From Chitinophagaceae bacterium UBA4411 (GTDB lineage: Bacteria > Bacteroidota > Bacteroidia > Chitinophagales > Chitinophagaceae), in the NCBI GenBank assembly GCA_002400415.1, contig DGQP01000002.1:186001-250000 (forward strand): a stretch of 64,000 bases of DNA, given 5' to 3'. The position numbers were made by a program, and so were the translations under genes. Shown here piece after piece: positions 45,216 to 54,078 of this stretch. Numbering within the stretch: the first letter of the stretch is position 1; each line of letters begins with the position of its first letter. The notes beneath the pieces are model-generated. The model searched no databases. It was given only the letters and a program-made list of their open reading frames with translations, and was not told the DNA's origin.

Positions 45216-46553
45216 TTAATTGTCTTTTAATATCCTCAGTTCCTTAGGGTAATAATTGTTAACCCGGTTAGATAAAACGTTGGCCCAGCCCAGCGGATGG
45301 CCATTATAAGTCATGAGCTGCCATCCCCTTGCAGCCTCCTGCAGTTGTATATCTTTTCGCTGCAGGTATTGAATAGCCTGCTCATAGTTTAATGCCGTAC
45401 GAGGTACCTGGTCAGCTGTCAGCAAGCTCATAGCAAGAGAATGATCCGGTACCAATTTATCCCGCATCAATTCACCGGCCAATACACCCGAATAGATTAC
45501 CCGCAGGTTTTCTAACAGGAACGAAAAATCTGCTGCCAGGTGTTGCGGCCATGCATACACAGTGCTGAGATGCTTTACGAATTGCAGGCCATCCATCTTT
45601 ATCCAGCGGGCCAGCATTTCAATATCCTTTTTTACAGCAACATCTGGTTTGCTTTTTAATTTCAGGGGAACCGGTTCTTCTCCATCTGTCTTTTGAAAAC
45701 AGGCCAGGAAAAAGCCTTCTCCTTTTACTTTATCAGGCCAGAAACGGTACCCTCCGCCCGATTCAATAATACCCCAGGATGAATTGAATGTTAACAGGCA
45801 TTGCAAGGCTGATTTTTCATGAACTAACCAGTTCACCATATCCTCGTCTTCTTCTTTTGAATAAGAACAGGTGGAATAGATCAGTATTCCATTCTTTTTT
45901 AAAGCAGGCCATATATCAGCCAGTATCCGCTGTTGCCGTTGGGAACATAGCTGTACATTATTTTCACTCCACTCTTCAATGGCCTCCGAGTCACGGCGGA
46001 ATAAACCGCTGCCGCTGCAGGGTGCATCCACCACGATCACATCAAAATAATTTTCCAGCCTGGTAAAATCCTTAGGATCGTTATTGGTGACCACTACATT
46101 TTCACAACCCCATTTGATGATATTATCTTTCAGCACATTTGCTCTTGAACGTATCACTTCATTACTGACAAGCAGGCTTCCCGGGGAAAGAAGCGATTGT
46201 ATATGTGTTGACTTCCCACCCGGAGAAGCGCAAAGGTCAAGTACTTTTAAAGGCGTTGCCAGGTCAGCTGTTTGCCGGAAAGCCTGTTCCACAAACATAG
46301 AAGAGGCTTCCTGCACATAATAACAGCCTGCATGAAAAAGGGGGTCGAAGGTAAAAGAGGGCCGTTGTTCCAGATAGTGGCCATCAGAAGTCCATGGAAT
46401 TTTAGAATTCAGGTTTTTGATTTCTGCTCTTTTCCGCGGATTGATCCGGATAGAAGTAACCTGCCCGCCTGATGCATGCACCTGTTCAAAAGCTTCTTTA
46501 TCGAAGCCGTTGGTATCAGCTAATGAATTCAATAACGAGGAAGGAAGTTGCAC
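45216..46553 (-). CDS. RsmB/RsmF-type rRNA (cytosine-5)-methyltransferase
   Basis: 445 residues. A Nol1/Nop2/Sun enzyme that makes 5-methylcytosine in rRNA or tRNA using SAM. Motifs: LDLCASPGGKSTH (SAM binding), VVDAPCSGSGLF (Cys of motif IV) and IYSTCSYSKEEDE (catalytic Cys of motif VI). The C-terminal 150 residues resemble the RsmF PUA-like tail. The first codon is GTG (46551-46553), preceded by a perfect TAGTTTTG box (46565-46558) at only four bases, so the transcript may lack a leader. RsmF is the nearest match, but the target is not shown. Confidence 0.9.
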   Translation of the reverse strand: MQLPSSLLNSLADTNGFDKEAFEQVHASGGQVTSIRINPRKRAEIKNLNSKIPWTSDGHYLEQRPSFTFDPLFHAGCYYVQEASSMFVEQAFRQTADLATPLKVLDLCASPGGKSTHIQSLLSPGSLLVSNEVIRSRANVLKDNIIKWGCENVVVTNNDPKDFTRLENYFDVIVVDAPCSGSGLFRRDSEAIEEWSENNVQLCSQRQQRILADIWPALKKNGILIYSTCSYSKEEDEDMVNWLVHEKSALQCLLTFNSSWGIIESGGGYRFWPDKVKGEGFFLACFQKTDGEEPVPLKLKSKPDVAVKKDIEMLARWIKMDGLQFVKHLSTVYAWPQHLAADFSFLLENLRVIYSGVLAGELMRDKLVPDHSLAMSLLTADQVPRTALNYEQAIQYLQRKDIQLQEAARGWQLMTYNGHPLGWANVLSNRVNNYYPKELRILKDN

Positions 46554-46583
46554 GGGGCAAAACTACAAACCCCAAACTATAAA

Positions 46584-48017
46584 CTATAAATTCTTTATTT
46601 CCCCGATCAGGTCCTGCAATACCTTCTTCGCATCTCCAAACAACATGGATGTTTTAGGACGGAAGAAGAGATCGTTTTCAATACCGGCATAACCGGGTTT
46701 CATACTTCTTTTGTTGACAATTACATTTTTGGCCAGTTCCACATCAAGGATCGGCATACCATATATGGGAGAAGAAGGATCCGTTTTGGCAGCAGGATTC
46801 ACCACATCATTTGCACCCAGGATCAGCACCACATCCGTGGTTGAAAACTCTTCATTTGCCTGTTCCATCTCCAGCAGTTTGTCGTAAGGCACATCTGCTT
46901 CTGCCAGCAGAACGTTCATGTGACCGGGCATACGCCCTGCCACAGGGTGTATAGCATATTTCACCGTCACCCCTTTTTCTTCCAGCAGTTTTTCCAGTTC
47001 ATGGCAGGCGTGTTGTGCCTGTGCCACAGCGAGCCCGTAACCCGGAACGATAAATACCTTATTCGCATAACTCATGACCACGGCTGTATCACTCAGCGAA
47101 ATTTCTTTATAAGAGCCCTGTTGTTTGGCGCCGGCAGGGCCGGCTTTTGCGCCTCCGCCAAAGGAACCGATCAGTACATTTGTTAATGAACGGTTCATCG
47201 CTTTACACATCAGCATGGTCAGCAAAGTACCTGCTGCACCTACAAGGATACCGCCGGTGAGCATGGCCTTATTATCGTATAAGAAACCGCCGCAGGCAGC
47301 GGCAACACCCGTAAAAGAATTCAGCAACGAAATAACAACAGGCATATCAGCACCGCCAATAGGCAGTACAAACAATACACCATATACAAAAGCAAACAAA
47401 CCGATCAGCATGAAGGGTATGAACATATTTCCCACCTGGGACCTGTAGGCAATAACAGCCGATACCAGCACCAGTGCCAGTACGATCATATTAACGATAT
47501 GCTGTCCTTTAAATGAAAAGTCCTTTACCCTGCCGTTCAATTTACCCCAGGCAATAACACTTCCGGTATAGGAAACTGTACCGATAATAGCACCTGCAAC
47601 AATAGTGATATAATAACCCACAGGAACAATAGCCGAAAAGGCAGTGTCACCGGCTCCTTCATGTAATTTATAAATATGATAAAATTCTGCGGCTGAAATC
47701 AGGGCGGCACAGGCGCCACCCATTCCATTGAACAAGCTTACCATTTCCGGCATAGCCGTCATTTTCACTTTTTTGGCGGCGAGGGTACCGACAACAGAGC
47801 CGATGATTATACCACCAAAGATCCATGCGTAATTCTGCAGTTTATGACCTTCTGTATCCGTGTAGAGAAATATGGTTCCTAAAATAGCAATGGTCATCCC
47901 TGCTGCGGCAATAAGATTTCCCTTTCTTGCTGTTGCCGGGTTCGAGAGCATCTTAAGACCCAGGATAAATGTAACGGAGGCCACGAGGTAACAAACGGTA
48001 AGTATATTGAGTTCCAT
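46584..48017 (-). CDS. pntB: NAD(P) transhydrogenase subunit beta
   Basis: 477 residues. Membrane subunit of the proton-translocating transhydrogenase that reduces NADP+ with NADH. Nine or so membrane helices (about 5-270) are followed by the cytosolic NADP-binding domain III (IVPGYGLAVAQAQHAC, HPVAGRMPGHMNVLLAEA, LILGANDVVNPAA, KRSMKPGYAGIEN). Third gene of a three-gene set in the order pntA1, pntA2, pntB; it starts 15 bp after pntA2. Confidence 0.96.
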   Translation of the reverse strand: MELNILTVCYLVASVTFILGLKMLSNPATARKGNLIAAAGMTIAILGTIFLYTDTEGHKLQNYAWIFGGIIIGSVVGTLAAKKVKMTAMPEMVSLFNGMGGACAALISAAEFYHIYKLHEGAGDTAFSAIVPVGYYITIVAGAIIGTVSYTGSVIAWGKLNGRVKDFSFKGQHIVNMIVLALVLVSAVIAYRSQVGNMFIPFMLIGLFAFVYGVLFVLPIGGADMPVVISLLNSFTGVAAACGGFLYDNKAMLTGGILVGAAGTLLTMLMCKAMNRSLTNVLIGSFGGGAKAGPAGAKQQGSYKEISLSDTAVVMSYANKVFIVPGYGLAVAQAQHACHELEKLLEEKGVTVKYAIHPVAGRMPGHMNVLLAEADVPYDKLLEMEQANEEFSTTDVVLILGANDVVNPAAKTDPSSPIYGMPILDVELAKNVIVNKRSMKPGYAGIENDLFFRPKTSMLFGDAKKVLQDLIGEIKNL

Positions 48018-48032
48018 AATAATTTTATTCTG

Positions 48033-48344
48033 TTACTTTTTCTTCTTCTTAAACATTTCAAGCATCCTGTCTGTCACCACAAATCCGCCCACCACGTTAA
48101 GTGTTCCAAGTATCACGGCCAGGAAACCAAGCACGAGCGCCAGGTAATCGTCACTCTCCGCTTTTCCCATTACAATGATAGCTCCGATGATTACGACCCC
48201 ATGTATGGCATTCGCCCCGCTCATCAGGGGGGTGTGTAAAACACTCGGTACACGACCGATCACTTCAATACCGACAAAAATCATCAGGATGACAATGTAG
48301 ATGATCTGCTGGTTAGCTGTAATCCAACTTAATACTGAATCCAT
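48033..48344 (-). CDS. pntA2: NAD(P) transhydrogenase subunit alpha, transmembrane part (alpha-2)
   Basis: 103 residues with three or four membrane helices (IYIVILMIFVGIEVIG, GVVIIGAIIVMG, LVLGFLAVILGTLNVVGGFVV) and a basic end (MFKKKKK). It equals the C-terminal membrane part of the PntA of enteric bacteria, here encoded separately as in many bacteria. The ATG at 48344 (MDSVLSWI) is the start; the in-frame region upstream lies in the inserted 230-bp segment and is not coding-like. Confidence 0.93.
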   Translation of the reverse strand: MDSVLSWITANQQIIYIVILMIFVGIEVIGRVPSVLHTPLMSGANAIHGVVIIGAIIVMGKAESDDYLALVLGFLAVILGTLNVVGGFVVTDRMLEMFKKKKK

Positions 48345-48577
48345 AGTATACCCCTCCAATCCTCTCCTAAAAGGGAGGTTGCCGCTCACAGCCTTGAAAG
48401 TTGCAAGCGGACTATTGTTAAGAAAATGGTTGAATAAAGAACTGAAGGTGAAGTGTGCGACGCAACCAAAGCTCATCAGGGATCTGAAGCCGGTAACATT
48501 ATCAACACCTTTTAAAGAACTTTTCTATAATAATAAAAATACTACTGCCCAAGTTTCCCTTCAGGGGACAGGGGCTT
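48345..48577. repeat. Likely small repeat element inserted between pntA2 and pntA1
   Basis: 233 bp without a gene inside what should be a compact operon. The ends are imperfect inverted repeats: CCCCTCCAATCCTCTCC with AAAAGGGAGG on one side, and the reverse complement of TTCCCTTCAGGGGACAGGG on the other. This C/G-rich pattern with poly-T between it and the next gene is typical of short repeats scattered in Bacteroidota genomes. I cannot show copies elsewhere in this window. Confidence 0.4.
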
Positions 48578-49681
48578 TTATTTTAATCGTTCATGAACTA
48601 TTTCATTATTATGTGTAATACAACATCCCTTTACCAGCTCATCTTCCCAGTTCAGATTCATTTGCCCCTCTTTATTTATAATGAGCTGCAGGAAGTTCAG
48701 CACATTCTTACCGTACATCTTACTGGCATCAGAAGGCATAGTGGACTGCAATGATGAATTCCCAATGATCGTAACCCCATTGAACTGAACCGTCTCATTG
48801 TTTTTGGTGAAAGGGGTATTACCTCCTGTCGCGGCAGCAATATCAATGATCACCGATCCGTTGCGCATGGCTTTCAGCATTTCTTCCGTAATCAGGATGG
48901 GTGCTTTTTTACCGGGTATCTGTGCCGTTGTAATTACAATATCTGCTTTTGCTATACTTTCTGCGATCTTCGCTTTCTGACGTTGTACAAATTCTTCTGA
49001 TTGCTCCACCGCATAACCACCGGCTTTGCTGGCATCAGCCGCGCCTTCCACTTCCACGAATTTGGCACCAAGGCTCATTACTTCTTCTTTCACTGCAGGT
49101 CTTGTATCAAATACTTCTACTACAGCTCCTAATCTTTTTGCGGTGGCAATAGCTTGTAAACCGGCCACGCCTGCACCCAGTATCAATACTTTTGCCGGTG
49201 CAATGCTTCCCGCTGCCGTCATAAACATAGGAAAATACCTGCTGTAGGCGGCGGCGGCTGTTAATACAGCTTTATAGCCCGCAATATTGGCCTGGGAACT
49301 TAATACATCCATTGCCTGCGCCCTTGTGGTACGTGGCAACATATCCAACGAAAAAGTGGTTACACCTGCAGCAGCCCATTGCTTCATGGTATCTGCATTG
49401 AACAAAGGTTGGTAAACACCAATTAAGACAGACGAAGAACGTTGAACAATGGCCGGATCGGGCTGGTGAATGCCCAAAACGATATCGGCTGCCGCCACTT
49501 CCTCCCGGCTTTTTATTTGTGCACCTGCTTTTTCATACTCAGCATTGCTGCAAAAAGCTTTTGTACCGGCTCCGTCTTCTACTATAACTGTAATTCCTTT
49601 TTTGGTGAGGGTGGCTGCAATTTCAGCCAGTAACGATACTCTTGTTTCGTGGGCTTGTTCTTTTAAAACGCCGATCGTCAT
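48578..49681 (-). CDS. pntA1: NAD(P) transhydrogenase subunit alpha, NAD-binding part (alpha-1)
   Basis: 367 residues. The NAD(H)-binding domain I of the transhydrogenase, soluble, on the cytoplasmic side. Motifs: LGIHQPDP, SSQANIAGYKAVL, VLILGAGVAGLQAIATAKRLG (Rossmann), FDTRPAVKEEV and ITTAQIPGKKAPILI. About the length expected for the separate alpha-1 subunit. First gene of the set; the 233-bp insert separates it from pntA2. Confidence 0.96.
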   Translation of the reverse strand: MTIGVLKEQAHETRVSLLAEIAATLTKKGITVIVEDGAGTKAFCSNAEYEKAGAQIKSREEVAAADIVLGIHQPDPAIVQRSSSVLIGVYQPLFNADTMKQWAAAGVTTFSLDMLPRTTRAQAMDVLSSQANIAGYKAVLTAAAAYSRYFPMFMTAAGSIAPAKVLILGAGVAGLQAIATAKRLGAVVEVFDTRPAVKEEVMSLGAKFVEVEGAADASKAGGYAVEQSEEFVQRQKAKIAESIAKADIVITTAQIPGKKAPILITEEMLKAMRNGSVIIDIAAATGGNTPFTKNNETVQFNGVTIIGNSSLQSTMPSDASKMYGKNVLNFLQLIINKEGQMNLNWEDELVKGCCITHNNEIVHERLK

Positions 49682-49805
49682 AATATATCTGGGTTATGGA
49701 TAGAAAATTGAACTTCTGGTGGCTGTGAAGATATTGATTTTTTGGAGAGCCCCACAACCTTAAATCTTGATTTTATTCACCCTTTAGCCTGTTATTCATC
49801 AACTC

Positions 49806-50603
49806 TCAGAAACGGATGTTGAAGTGCTGTTTTTCATGAAATTCCTGCCTGAAAAATACGATACCAATAAAAAAAAGGTCAACCGAGCAACGAACTGCCG
49901 GGTGGTTCCGGATCGTGGCCCATGCCTCTTCCATTTCCCGGCTCCAGTGAATATCATCGAATATTATAATGCTGTCATTGTTTGTAAGGGGCAACAACTG
50001 CTGAAAATATCGTTCTGTGGGCTTCCGCCGGTGATTACCGTCAACAAAACAAAAATCAACTGATTGCATGTCACTGAGAACAGGTGATAACACAACATCA
50101 AAATCTCCTTCAACAATGGAAATAGACTGTAAACTCAATGCTGTAAAATTCTTCCTGGCTACAGCAGCCACTTCCTTTGCCCCTTCCAGCGTTGTTATTA
50201 TTGCACCCGGATTGGCAGCGGCAAGGTAAGAAGTAGTAATTCCTAATGATGTGCCCAGTTCAAGCACTACCCGTGGCTGATAATATTTTACCATCCTGAA
50301 AAGCAATTGGCCAAATTTCTTTGGTTTCGCTGCATTTTTAGCTATGGAGGAAACGGTCCTGCGATTTGATTTATCCATTGCTGAACCGGCGCCAAAATCC
50401 TCGATGGTCAAAACAGTACGATCATCAAGTAATTGCTTTCTTAATAATTCAACCTGGCTGTAGCTGGCATATGCTGTGTTATCATTCAGCACTTTTGTAA
50501 TGAAGCTAAAAATAAAGGGTGAATGAATACCATGCCCCTTACTGTTGGATGCAGTAAGATACCAGGAAATATATTTCTGTATCAGACGGAGTTTTGAATA
50601 CAT
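49806..50603 (-). CDS. Class I SAM-dependent methyltransferase (O-methyltransferase-like)
   Basis: 265 residues. The Rossmann SAM site is VLELGTSLGITTSYLA, with TLEGAKEVAAVARKNF, FCFVDGNHRRKPT and IIIFDDIHWS giving the later motifs of the catechol-O-methyltransferase-like class. The substrate is unknown. The ATG at 50603 is used; the in-frame TTG at 50612 is poor. A GTAGTTTG box (50617-50610) ends six bases before it. It stands alone between pntA1 and folA. Confidence 0.85.
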   Translation of the reverse strand: MYSKLRLIQKYISWYLTASNSKGHGIHSPFIFSFITKVLNDNTAYASYSQVELLRKQLLDDRTVLTIEDFGAGSAMDKSNRRTVSSIAKNAAKPKKFGQLLFRMVKYYQPRVVLELGTSLGITTSYLAAANPGAIITTLEGAKEVAAVARKNFTALSLQSISIVEGDFDVVLSPVLSDMQSVDFCFVDGNHRRKPTERYFQQLLPLTNNDSIIIFDDIHWSREMEEAWATIRNHPAVRCSVDLFFIGIVFFRQEFHEKQHFNIRF

Positions 50604-50650
50604 GATCAGCAAACTACGGGAATCAGCAGTGCATTTTCAAATATGAAAAA

Positions 50651-51142
50651 CTATTTTCTTTCCCAGGTCTGAAAAGAATGGTTGAAAGGATTTTTTTCAT
50701 CAGCTTCATAATTCTTCTGGCTTACCAGTTTCCATTTCCCGGGGTCGATGGAAGGAAAATAAGTATCTGCATCAGGTTCAGCCTCCACTCTTGTAAGATA
50801 GATCCGGGTGGCTTTATCAAATAAAATTTTGTAAATCTCACCTCCGCCTATTATCATGATCTCCTTCGCATCTGTTTCCTGCGCAAGAGGAATGGCATCA
50901 TCAATATTGGTTACAGTAACCGTTCCTTCCGCAGCCCAGCCAGCCTGGCGGGTGATCACGATATTTTTCCGCCCGGCCAGGGGTTTGCCTAACGAATCAA
51001 ATGTTTTTCTTCCCATCACAACCGGCATACCCCAGGTCACATTTTTGAAATGCTTCATATCATTCGGTAAATGCCAGGGCATTTTACCCTCTTTACCAAT
51101 AGCATTATTCGAAGCAGCTGCAACTACAAGTGATATGATCAT
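50651..51142 (-). CDS. folA: Dihydrofolate reductase
   Basis: 163 residues, standard length. Reduces dihydrofolate to tetrahydrofolate with NADPH, in the cytoplasm. Motifs: SNNAIGKEGKMPWHLPNDM (substrate pocket, with the Asp and Trp), MGRKTFDSLGKPL (NADPH loop) and IMIIGGGEIY. It lies 71 bp downstream of thyA on the same strand, a functional pair because thymidylate synthase produces dihydrofolate. Confidence 0.97.
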   Translation of the reverse strand: MIISLVVAAASNNAIGKEGKMPWHLPNDMKHFKNVTWGMPVVMGRKTFDSLGKPLAGRKNIVITRQAGWAAEGTVTVTNIDDAIPLAQETDAKEIMIIGGGEIYKILFDKATRIYLTRVEAEPDADTYFPSIDPGKWKLVSQKNYEADEKNPFNHSFQTWERK

Positions 51143-51213
51143 AATTACTATTTATGAAGTAAGCCACTATCGGATAATTTTCGGCCTCCTGCTTCTTACT
51201 TCAGGTTCCTGAT

Positions 51214-52008
51214 TTATACAGCCACCGGCGCTTTAATAGCCGGGTGGGACTGGTAATTCTCCAGCGTAAAATCTTCAAATTTAAAATCAAAGATGTTTTT
51301 CACCGCCGGATTAAGTTTCATAGTTGGAGCCTCAAAAGGTTTACGGCTCAGCTGCAGGTTCACCTGTTCCATATGATTGCTGTATATATGCACATCACCA
51401 AATGTATGAATGAATTCTCCGGGTTGCAGGTCACATACCTGTGCAATCATCATGGTCAATAAAGCATACGAGGCTATATTAAAAGGAACACCAAGAAAGA
51501 CATCTGCACTTCGCTGGTATAACTGGCAGCTTAGTTTTCCCTCCGCCACATAAAACTGGAACATATTATGACAAGGCATCAATGCCATCTCCGGCAGATC
51601 TGCCACATTCCAGGCACTTACGATCAGGCGGCGGCTATCCGGATTCTTTTTAATCTGTTGCACCAGTTCGCCGATCTGGTCCACCACTTTCCCGTCCTTG
51701 CCTTCCCAGCTTCTCCATTGTTTGCCATAAACCGGCCCAAGTTCACCGTTCTCGTCTGCCCATTCATCCCAGATGCGAACACCGTTCTCTTTCAGGTAAG
51801 CAATATTGGTCTCACCTTTCAGGAACCAGAGCAATTCATAAATAATGCTTTTCAGGTGTACTTTTTTAGTAGTCACCAGCGGAAATCCTTTAGCCAGGTC
51901 AAACCGCATCTGGTAGCCAAAGCAGCTCTGTGTACCCGTGCCGGTACGGTCGCTTTTATGAACACCGTTTTCCTGTATATGCCGGAGCAGGTCAAGGTAT
52001 TGTTGCAT
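51214..52008 (-). CDS. thyA: Thymidylate synthase
   Basis: 264 residues, same as E. coli ThyA. Methylates dUMP to dTMP with methylene-tetrahydrofolate. Motifs: SDRTGTGTQSCFGYQMRFD, catalytic Cys in LMPCHNMFQFYV, RSADVFLGVPFNIASYALL and GDVHIYSNHMEQV. A TAACTTGC box at 52020-52013 (minus strand) ends four bases before the ATG. Confidence 0.98.
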   Translation of the reverse strand: MQQYLDLLRHIQENGVHKSDRTGTGTQSCFGYQMRFDLAKGFPLVTTKKVHLKSIIYELLWFLKGETNIAYLKENGVRIWDEWADENGELGPVYGKQWRSWEGKDGKVVDQIGELVQQIKKNPDSRRLIVSAWNVADLPEMALMPCHNMFQFYVAEGKLSCQLYQRSADVFLGVPFNIASYALLTMMIAQVCDLQPGEFIHTFGDVHIYSNHMEQVNLQLSRKPFEAPTMKLNPAVKNIFDFKFEDFTLENYQSHPAIKAPVAV

Positions 52009-52132
52009 GGCTGCAAGTTAGGAATAAAGCCGGCAGGTATTACCGGTGGCCGGCCGTTGTGGGGAAACTGTGGATTGATAAAATGCAGCAGGAAGGCTGA
52101 CCAGAATCAGCGGAAATATTCTATCAGACAGG

Positions 52133-52140
52133 TACATTTA
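52133..52140 (+). promoter_or_regulatory. Candidate -7 box, TACATTTA, 3 nt before the ATG
   Basis: Same box and same three-base gap to the ATG as before the propeller kinase at 9047. Suggests a leaderless or nearly leaderless mRNA for the 52144 gene. Confidence 0.45.
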
Positions 52141-52143
52141 ATT

Positions 52144-52536
52144 ATGACCAATAACAAGAAATTATACATCCAGTTGGGAAACTTGTTTTATGCAATTGCC
52201 GCTGCTGATAAACATATCCGTCCCGAGGAAAAAAAGACCCTGAACGATGAGATAGAATTTGCCTGGAAACATTATGATGAAAGCACTGACAGGTTTGGTT
52301 CTGAACGGGCCTTCCTGATACAGTTTGAATTTGATACACTGGAAGAACAATTCACCAGTGCAGATGAAGCATTCAATCTTTTTGTGCAGTTCTTTAACGA
52401 TTATAAAGACCAGATCGATATTATCACCCGCAGAAGGATATTCAACAGTGCCCGCCATATTGCCGAAAGCACCCGCAGAATCAATCATTTTGAATTAAAC
52501 TACCTGGTAAAACTGAAAGAGCTGATGGATATCTGA
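52144..52536 (+). CDS. Small helical protein, possibly TerB-like
   Basis: 130 residues, all helical. The N-terminus has a TerB-like pattern: LFYAIAAADKHIRPEEKKTL, a helix with AxAD.xI.peE. Further helices follow (FNLFVQFFNDYKDQID, IFNSARHIAEST). TerB-type domains occur in tellurite resistance and stress proteins; function is unknown here. The ATG at 52144 is used. The in-frame opening further upstream runs antisense to thyA and is not real coding sequence. Confidence 0.72.
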   Translation: MTNNKKLYIQLGNLFYAIAAADKHIRPEEKKTLNDEIEFAWKHYDESTDRFGSERAFLIQFEFDTLEEQFTSADEAFNLFVQFFNDYKDQIDIITRRRIFNSARHIAESTRRINHFELNYLVKLKELMDI

Positions 52537-52540
52537 TAAG

Positions 52541-53770
52541 TTATTTACCTGTTCTCCTGCCCAGCTCTTTACTGATCAGTGCAAGCTCCCTCCCTGTCTG
52601 TCCCTTGACGGACGTGTTTTCCTCTGCGCGGCGCATGAGGTAAGGTATCACATCTTTAATTGGTCCGAAAGGAAGGTATTTACTGACACCGCAGCCGGCA
52701 TGTGCCAGGTTAAAAGTAATATTATCACTCATCCCAAATAACTGGCTCCAGTGCACATGCGGATGATCCAGGGGCAAACCTTTTTGCAGCAGTAATTGTG
52801 TTGCATATAAATTACTATGTTCATTATGCGAAGCAACGATCAGGGCAACCTGGTCAATATGGTCAATACAAAAAGCCACGCCGGCATTGTAATCTTTATC
52901 TGTACTTTCTTTATCCGGCTGTATGGGTGAAGGGTATCCTTTCTCTACGGCTCTTTTTCTTTCATTTTCCATATAAGCTCCCCTCACCAGCTTGGCGCCA
53001 AGAATAAAGTTCCTTTCTACCGCAGCTTCATAACTATCTTTCAGGAACTGCAACCTGTCGTGACGGTAATGCTGCAGTGTATTATACACCACGCATTTCT
53101 GTTTATTGAATGTATCCATCATCAGGATGGTCACCGCATCAACCGGGTCCTGTATCCACGTTTCTTCTGCATCAATAAGTACCCCCACATTTTTATCTTT
53201 AGCCGCTTCGCAAACCCGCATCAGCCGGTGCCTTACACGATGCCATTCTTCTTTTTCAGATGCCGGCAAAAGGTCAATAGCACCCAAGAATCTTTTCATC
53301 AGCGTACCCTGCCCCTCATGCATCAGGGTATCCAGTTTTTCCAGCAATGCAAAACGGGCAAAACCGGTCACTTTCACGCTCATAAAAGGAATATTTGGTT
53401 GCGTGGATGCATAATTGATCACCCGGATAAACTCATCACAGGCATGGTCAAAATTTTCTTCACCTTCTTTTCCTTCCACACCATAATCCAGTATCACCTG
53501 CACATGGTACTTACCCAGCATTTTTGCCACGGTAGCCGTTTGTTCCAGCGTTTCTCCGCCAACAAATTGGGTAAAGATGGTATTCCGGATCAGCCCTTTT
53601 ACGGGCAAACCGGCATTGATAGCCCAGGGAGTGAGTTTAGTGGCCATTTTTACCAACCAGGGTCTGCCCATCAATGAAAAAAGAAACCGGGCTTTTTTGA
53701 GCTGCTGATCGGTTTTATAATCAAAGGCAAGTGCGGTGTTGTCAAATGATATAGGAGACTGATTTTGCAT
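52541..53770 (-). CDS. Proline dehydrogenase
   Basis: 409 residues. An FAD enzyme that oxidises proline to pyrroline-5-carboxylate. Family markers: ILDYGVEGKEGEENFD, GVLIDAEETWIQDP, LGAKLVRGAYMENER, IVASHNEHSN and the C-terminal signature YLPFGPIKDVIPYLMRRAEEN (flavin- and substrate-binding Arg pair). No P5C dehydrogenase domain is fused. A perfect TACCTTTG box lies at 53797-53790 on the minus strand. Confidence 0.95.
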   Translation of the reverse strand: MQNQSPISFDNTALAFDYKTDQQLKKARFLFSLMGRPWLVKMATKLTPWAINAGLPVKGLIRNTIFTQFVGGETLEQTATVAKMLGKYHVQVILDYGVEGKEGEENFDHACDEFIRVINYASTQPNIPFMSVKVTGFARFALLEKLDTLMHEGQGTLMKRFLGAIDLLPASEKEEWHRVRHRLMRVCEAAKDKNVGVLIDAEETWIQDPVDAVTILMMDTFNKQKCVVYNTLQHYRHDRLQFLKDSYEAAVERNFILGAKLVRGAYMENERKRAVEKGYPSPIQPDKESTDKDYNAGVAFCIDHIDQVALIVASHNEHSNLYATQLLLQKGLPLDHPHVHWSQLFGMSDNITFNLAHAGCGVSKYLPFGPIKDVIPYLMRRAEENTSVKGQTGRELALISKELGRRTGK

Positions 53771-54057
53771 GGCAGCATTTTTAACCGGGCAAAGGTAGTA
53801 GAAAGCTCCTGATGATGAAATGAGTGCCCTGGCAAAAGATTATGCTATTGTGCGCCTGTTTATTACCCTGATCAAATTACCGGGCAATCTGACAGCTCCA
53901 ATGGCATTTCACCCGGCTCCGCAGGTTATGCTCTCCAAAGGGAAGGATCAGCAGCTCCCGGAAAAAAGGCAGTGAAGGGCAGTTCCCCGGTTGCTTCGAA
54001 AATACACAGTTGTTCCCCATCAAACTGCATTTACCGGCACTGTTGGCAGCAGGCTCC
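53771..54057. other. Intergenic region between divergent genes
   Basis: About 290 bp without a supported gene. It holds the -7 box of proline dehydrogenase at 53790-53797 (minus strand). I see no repeat, RNA gene or other structure. Confidence 0.6.
53790..53797 (-). promoter_or_regulatory. Perfect -7 box of the proline dehydrogenase gene
   Basis: TACCTTTG on the minus strand, 19 bases before ATG 53770, matches TAnnTTTG at all fixed positions. Confidence 0.7.
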
Positions 54058-54065
54058 TATCTTTG
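54058..54065 (+). promoter_or_regulatory. Perfect -7 box of the thioesterase gene
   Basis: TATCTTTG, 13 bases before ATG 54079. It rules out the upstream in-frame ATG at 54010. Confidence 0.7.
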
Positions 54066-54078
54066 CACAAATCGTTTT

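Noticed and set aside
51568..52143. Open reading frame on + continuing upstream of the TerB-like gene
   Set aside because: It runs antisense to thyA, has Cys/His/Phe-rich non-coding-like composition, and a better ATG with a -7 box lies at 52144.
53060..53677. 205-residue frame on + inside the proline dehydrogenase gene
   Set aside because: Antisense shadow; the dehydrogenase has all family motifs.
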